Shown here: positions 13,368-15,819 of the stretch, one piece after another
Numbering within the stretch: position 1 is the stretch's first letter
Layout of the letters: every line of letters begins with the position of its first letter
Assembly: GCA_017483235.1 (NCBI GenBank)
Contig: JAFULE010000209.1
Coordinates: 1-15,819, forward strand
From: Faecalibacterium sp.
GTDB taxonomy: Bacteria > Bacillota > Clostridia > Oscillospirales > Ruminococcaceae
Reading direction: 5' to 3'
Length of the DNA: 15,819 bases
Position numbers and translations under genes: made by a program
Notes under the pieces: model-generated
Database searches by the model: none
Seen by the model: the letters and a program-made list of their open reading frames with translations, nothing else
What the model was told of the DNA's origin: nothing

Positions 13368-14306
13368 TTGAGCTTTTCATCCGAAACAAAAATAGAAATT
13401 GCGCAGCGCCGTTTTGGCAAAGAGTGCTGCCTGCGGGCAGCGGCCTACGGCGTTGCCTGTTTTGCGCGCTATTTTGACAGCCGCGGTATCGTGGTGCAAA
13501 CCGAACTGGAAGAGGTTGCAGCCTATGCCCGCCGCATTTTTAAGGTGTGCGGTGTTCTGGGCACCATTGTGGAAAAGCCCCGCCCAAACGGCATAATGTA
13601 CGAATTTGCGGTGAAAGATGAATGTGAAGTAGAAAAACTTCACGCATTGTTTGGCACCACCGGGCGGGAAGTGAACCTGCAGATCGATCCGCAGCTGCTG
13701 AAGTGCAGCAGTTGTGTGTCGGCTTTTGTAGGGTCGGCCTTTTTGTGCAGCGGCACCATTGCCGATCCGCACAAGGGCTACAGCTTCGAGATCTTATCAC
13801 CGCGGCTGAATCTTTCCAAAGATTTGGAAGCGCTGCTGGCCGAACACGAGTTTGCCCCCAGCCGTACCCGGCGCAAAGGGGTTTATGTGGTTTACGTAAA
13901 GGCCAGCGGGCATGTGGAAGACCTTCTTACCTTTATTGGGGCATTCACTTCCAGCATGAAGGTTATGGACGAAAAAGCTGTGCGTGCGGTACGCAACCAG
14001 CTGAACCGACTGACCAACTGCGAAACCAATAATATGAAAAAACGCATCGATACCAACATGGCCTATATCAAGGCCATCCGGTACCTGGAGCAGCAAGATG
14101 CATTGGAAGCACTGAGCGAACCGTTGCGTCAGGCCGCACGACTGCGCTGCGAATATCCCGATGCATCTCTGGCAGAGCTTGCCGAAAAATTCGACCCGCC
14201 CATCAGCAAGCCCGGCCTTGCCCATCGACTGAAAAAGCTGGAAACGATTGCCGCGGATCTGCAAAAACGCACCACTCACACAGAGGATGGCGAAAACAAT
14301 GACTGA
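13368..14306 (+). CDS. whiA: DNA-binding protein WhiA (TTG start)
   Basis: A 312-residue protein of the WhiA family: an N-terminal degenerate LAGLIDADG-endonuclease-like fold (about 1-205, with FVGSAFLCSGTIADPHKGYS at 120-139) and a C-terminal helix-turn-helix (about 215-298). The latter includes NRLTNCETNNMKKRIDTN and PISKPGLAHRLKKLE. WhiA controls sporulation-specific division in Streptomyces and influences division and chromosome segregation in Bacillus. I chose TTG at 13368 because it gives MSFSSETK, the conserved WhiA N-terminus, and AAAGGAG (13350-13356) lies 11 bases before it. The GTG at 13341 would add nine residues not seen in relatives, and the AAGGAG would then lie inside the gene. 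The 3' end overlaps dnaE by eight bases, which implies coupled translation. Confidence 0.94.
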   Translation: MSFSSETKIEIAQRRFGKECCLRAAAYGVACFARYFDSRGIVVQTELEEVAAYARRIFKVCGVLGTIVEKPRPNGIMYEFAVKDECEVEKLHALFGTTGREVNLQIDPQLLKCSSCVSAFVGSAFLCSGTIADPHKGYSFEILSPRLNLSKDLEALLAEHEFAPSRTRRKGVYVVYVKASGHVEDLLTFIGAFTSSMKVMDEKAVRAVRNQLNRLTNCETNNMKKRIDTNMAYIKAIRYLEQQDALEALSEPLRQAARLRCEYPDASLAELAEKFDPPISKPGLAHRLKKLETIAADLQKRTTHTEDGENND

Positions 14307-15819
14307 ACAGCAAAGAAACTTTACACATTTGCACGTGCATACCGAATACAGCCTGCTGGACGGTGCCTGCCGCATCGATAAGATGATGGAACGGGTAAAA
14401 GAGTGCGGCCAGCATGCCATTGCCATTACCGACCATGGTGTGATGTACGGTTGTGTGCAGTTTTTCAAAGCAGCCGAAAAGGCAGGGGTAAAGCCGATCA
14501 TCGGCTGCGAAGTGTATGTTGCCACCCGCACCCGTTTCGATAAAGTGAATAAGATCGATGGCAGCAATCATCTGGTGCTGCTGTGTAAAAACGAAACCGG
14601 TTACCAGAACCTGCTCAAACTGGTGTCCAAGGCGTTTATCGAAGGCTTTTATTCCAAGCCTCGTGTGGATAAAGAGCTGCTGCAGCAGTATCACGAGGGG
14701 CTGGTCTGTCTTTCCGCCTGTCTTGCGGGCGAGGTACCGCAGGCTATCCTTTCGGGCGATTATGAGCGCGCCAAGCAGGCGGCTTTGTGGTACAACGATC
14801 TGTTCGGACAGGGGAATTATTACATCGAGCTGCAGGACCATGGCCTGGAAGAGGATGAGGTGGTGCTGCCGCAGCTGATCAAGCTGAGCCGCGAGACCGG
14901 TATTCCCTTGGCGGCCACCAACGATGCTCATTACATCCGCAAGGACGATGCCAAGATGCAGAGCATCCTGCTGTGCATCCAGACCGGAAAAACCATAGCA
15001 GACGCGGATAAGATGGAGTTCCAGACCGATGAATTTTATCTGAAATCCACCGAAGAGATGTACGATCTCTTTGCTATGGTTCCAGAAGCCTGCGAAAACA
15101 CCAATAAAATCGCCGAAATGTGTAACTTCCGGTTCGATTTCGGCCATACCAAGCTGCCGTATTTTAAGGCTCCTGATGGCATGACCAATCAGGAATACTT
15201 TGAAAAGCTGTGCTGGGACGGCCTTGTTCGCCGTTATGGCGTCGATGTGCCGCAGGCCAACAAGGACCGGCTTGCCTATGAGATCGGTGTGATCGAAAAA
15301 ATGGGGTATACTAACTACTACCTCATTGTTTACGACTATATCAACTATGCCAAAAGTAAAGATATCCCGGTCGGCCCCGGTCGTGGCTCGGGTGCGGGTA
15401 GTATTGCAGCGTATTGCGTGGGCATCACCGACATTGACCCCATCCGCTATAATCTGATTTTCGAACGGTTCCTGAACCCCGAGCGTGTCAGCATGCCGGA
15501 CTTTGACGTAGACTTCTGCTACGAACGCCGGCAGGAGGTCATCGACTACGTCAACCGCAAATACGGTGCGGATCATGTGGCGCAGATCGTCACCTTCGGT
15601 ACCATGGCAGCCCGTAACGCCATCCGCGATGTGGGCCGTGTGATGGGCATCCCGTACCAGAACGTGGACGTGGTGGCAAAGCTGGTGCCCATGGAACTGA
15701 AAATGACCCTGAACCGGGCGCTGGAAGTTTCGTCCGAACTGAAAAAGATGTACGAGGCCGACCCGCAGATCCGGGAGCTGATCGATACTGCCATCAAGGT
15801 GGAAGGTATGCCCCGGCAC
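14299..15819 (+). CDS. dnaE: DNA polymerase III alpha subunit, DnaE, N-terminal 507 codons (runs off the right edge)
   Basis: The frame is open for 507 codons to the window end. The PHP domain begins at FTHLHVHTEYSLLDG (8-22), with metal-type histidines at 10, 12 and 14 and AITDHG soon after. The palm domain has VGPGRGSGAGS (about 358-368) and PDFDVDF, with catalytic aspartates 401 and 403, the same numbering as in E. coli DnaE. The PHP domain first, with no inserted 3'-5' exonuclease, makes it DnaE and not PolC; the third catalytic Asp and the tau- and clamp-binding parts lie outside the window. In Firmicutes with both enzymes DnaE extends RNA primers on the lagging strand before PolC takes over. 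The ATG at 14299 overlaps the whiA stop by eight bases with AGAGGA upstream (14282-14287). The operon probably continues to the right. Confidence 0.97.
   Translation, partial: MTEQQRNFTHLHVHTEYSLLDGACRIDKMMERVKECGQHAIAITDHGVMYGCVQFFKAAEKAGVKPIIGCEVYVATRTRFDKVNKIDGSNHLVLLCKNETGYQNLLKLVSKAFIEGFYSKPRVDKELLQQYHEGLVCLSACLAGEVPQAILSGDYERAKQAALWYNDLFGQGNYYIELQDHGLEEDEVVLPQLIKLSRETGIPLAATNDAHYIRKDDAKMQSILLCIQTGKTIADADKMEFQTDEFYLKSTEEMYDLFAMVPEACENTNKIAEMCNFRFDFGHTKLPYFKAPDGMTNQEYFEKLCWDGLVRRYGVDVPQANKDRLAYEIGVIEKMGYTNYYLIVYDYINYAKSKDIPVGPGRGSGAGSIAAYCVGITDIDPIRYNLIFERFLNPERVSMPDFDVDFCYERRQEVIDYVNRKYGADHVAQIVTFGTMAARNAIRDVGRVMGIPYQNVDVVAKLVPMELKMTLNRALEVSSELKKMYEADPQIRELIDTAIKVEGMPRH

Noticed and set aside
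14203..15819. A 538-codon minus-strand frame opposite dnaE
   Set aside because: The plus strand encodes the DnaE PHP and palm motifs in order; the antisense product is a histidine-rich shadow.

Overview
The window looks like chromosomal DNA of a low-to-mid GC Firmicute of the class Clostridia, probably a gut Oscillospiraceae/Ruminococcaceae-type organism. Reasons: the gene order hprK-murB-rapZ-whiA-dnaE, HPr kinase, a GerA-type spore germination operon, strong AGGAGG-like ribosome binding sites, and many 4-base ATGA overlaps. This placement is inferred from gene content; no species can be named. No tRNA, rRNA, CRISPR, insertion sequence or phage gene was seen, and no gene-free stretch exceeds about 210 bases.

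Layout. (1) 1-2471, minus strand: the N-terminus of a family-4-like glycosyltransferase with its own promoter; a PfkB-family sugar/nucleoside kinase resembling pseudouridine kinase, with its own promoter and terminator; and a DUF421-DUF4363 membrane gene pair. (2) 2487-5771, plus strand: a three-gene gerA-type operon (GerA; a shortened GerB-like membrane protein; a GerC-like protein with no lipobox cysteine). It lies behind a good match to a forespore sigma-G promoter and ends in a strong hairpin that also serves the convergent operon. (3) 5770-9583, minus strand: a tightly overlapping operon of a Na+/phosphate cotransporter with a C-terminal PhoU domain, a PhoB-type response regulator and a PhoR-type histidine kinase. 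Its promoter carries TTTTACA direct repeats placed like Pho boxes just upstream of a TATACT -10 with no -35. (4) 9791-10453, plus strand: a divergent HD-domain phosphohydrolase with a dyad in its promoter and a GC-rich terminator. (5) 10512 to the right edge, plus strand: hprK, murB, rapZ, whiA and the first 507 codons of dnaE in close succession from one visible promoter.

How the genes work together. Block 3 reads as a self-contained phosphate uptake and sensing unit: the transporter with its PhoU domain and the two-component system are made from one probably autoregulated message. Block 5 joins carbon-status sensing (HPr kinase), peptidoglycan precursor synthesis (MurB), the RapZ nucleotide-binding regulator, WhiA and replication (DnaE). 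The yvcK/glmR gene that usually sits between rapZ and whiA in Firmicutes is absent. Block 2 suggests a spore-former with an unusual, slimmed-down germinant receptor. Nothing in the window is clearly a new defence or mobile system. The most interesting material is the atypical germination operon with its nearly palindromic divergent promoter, and the phosphate module with its promoter architecture.
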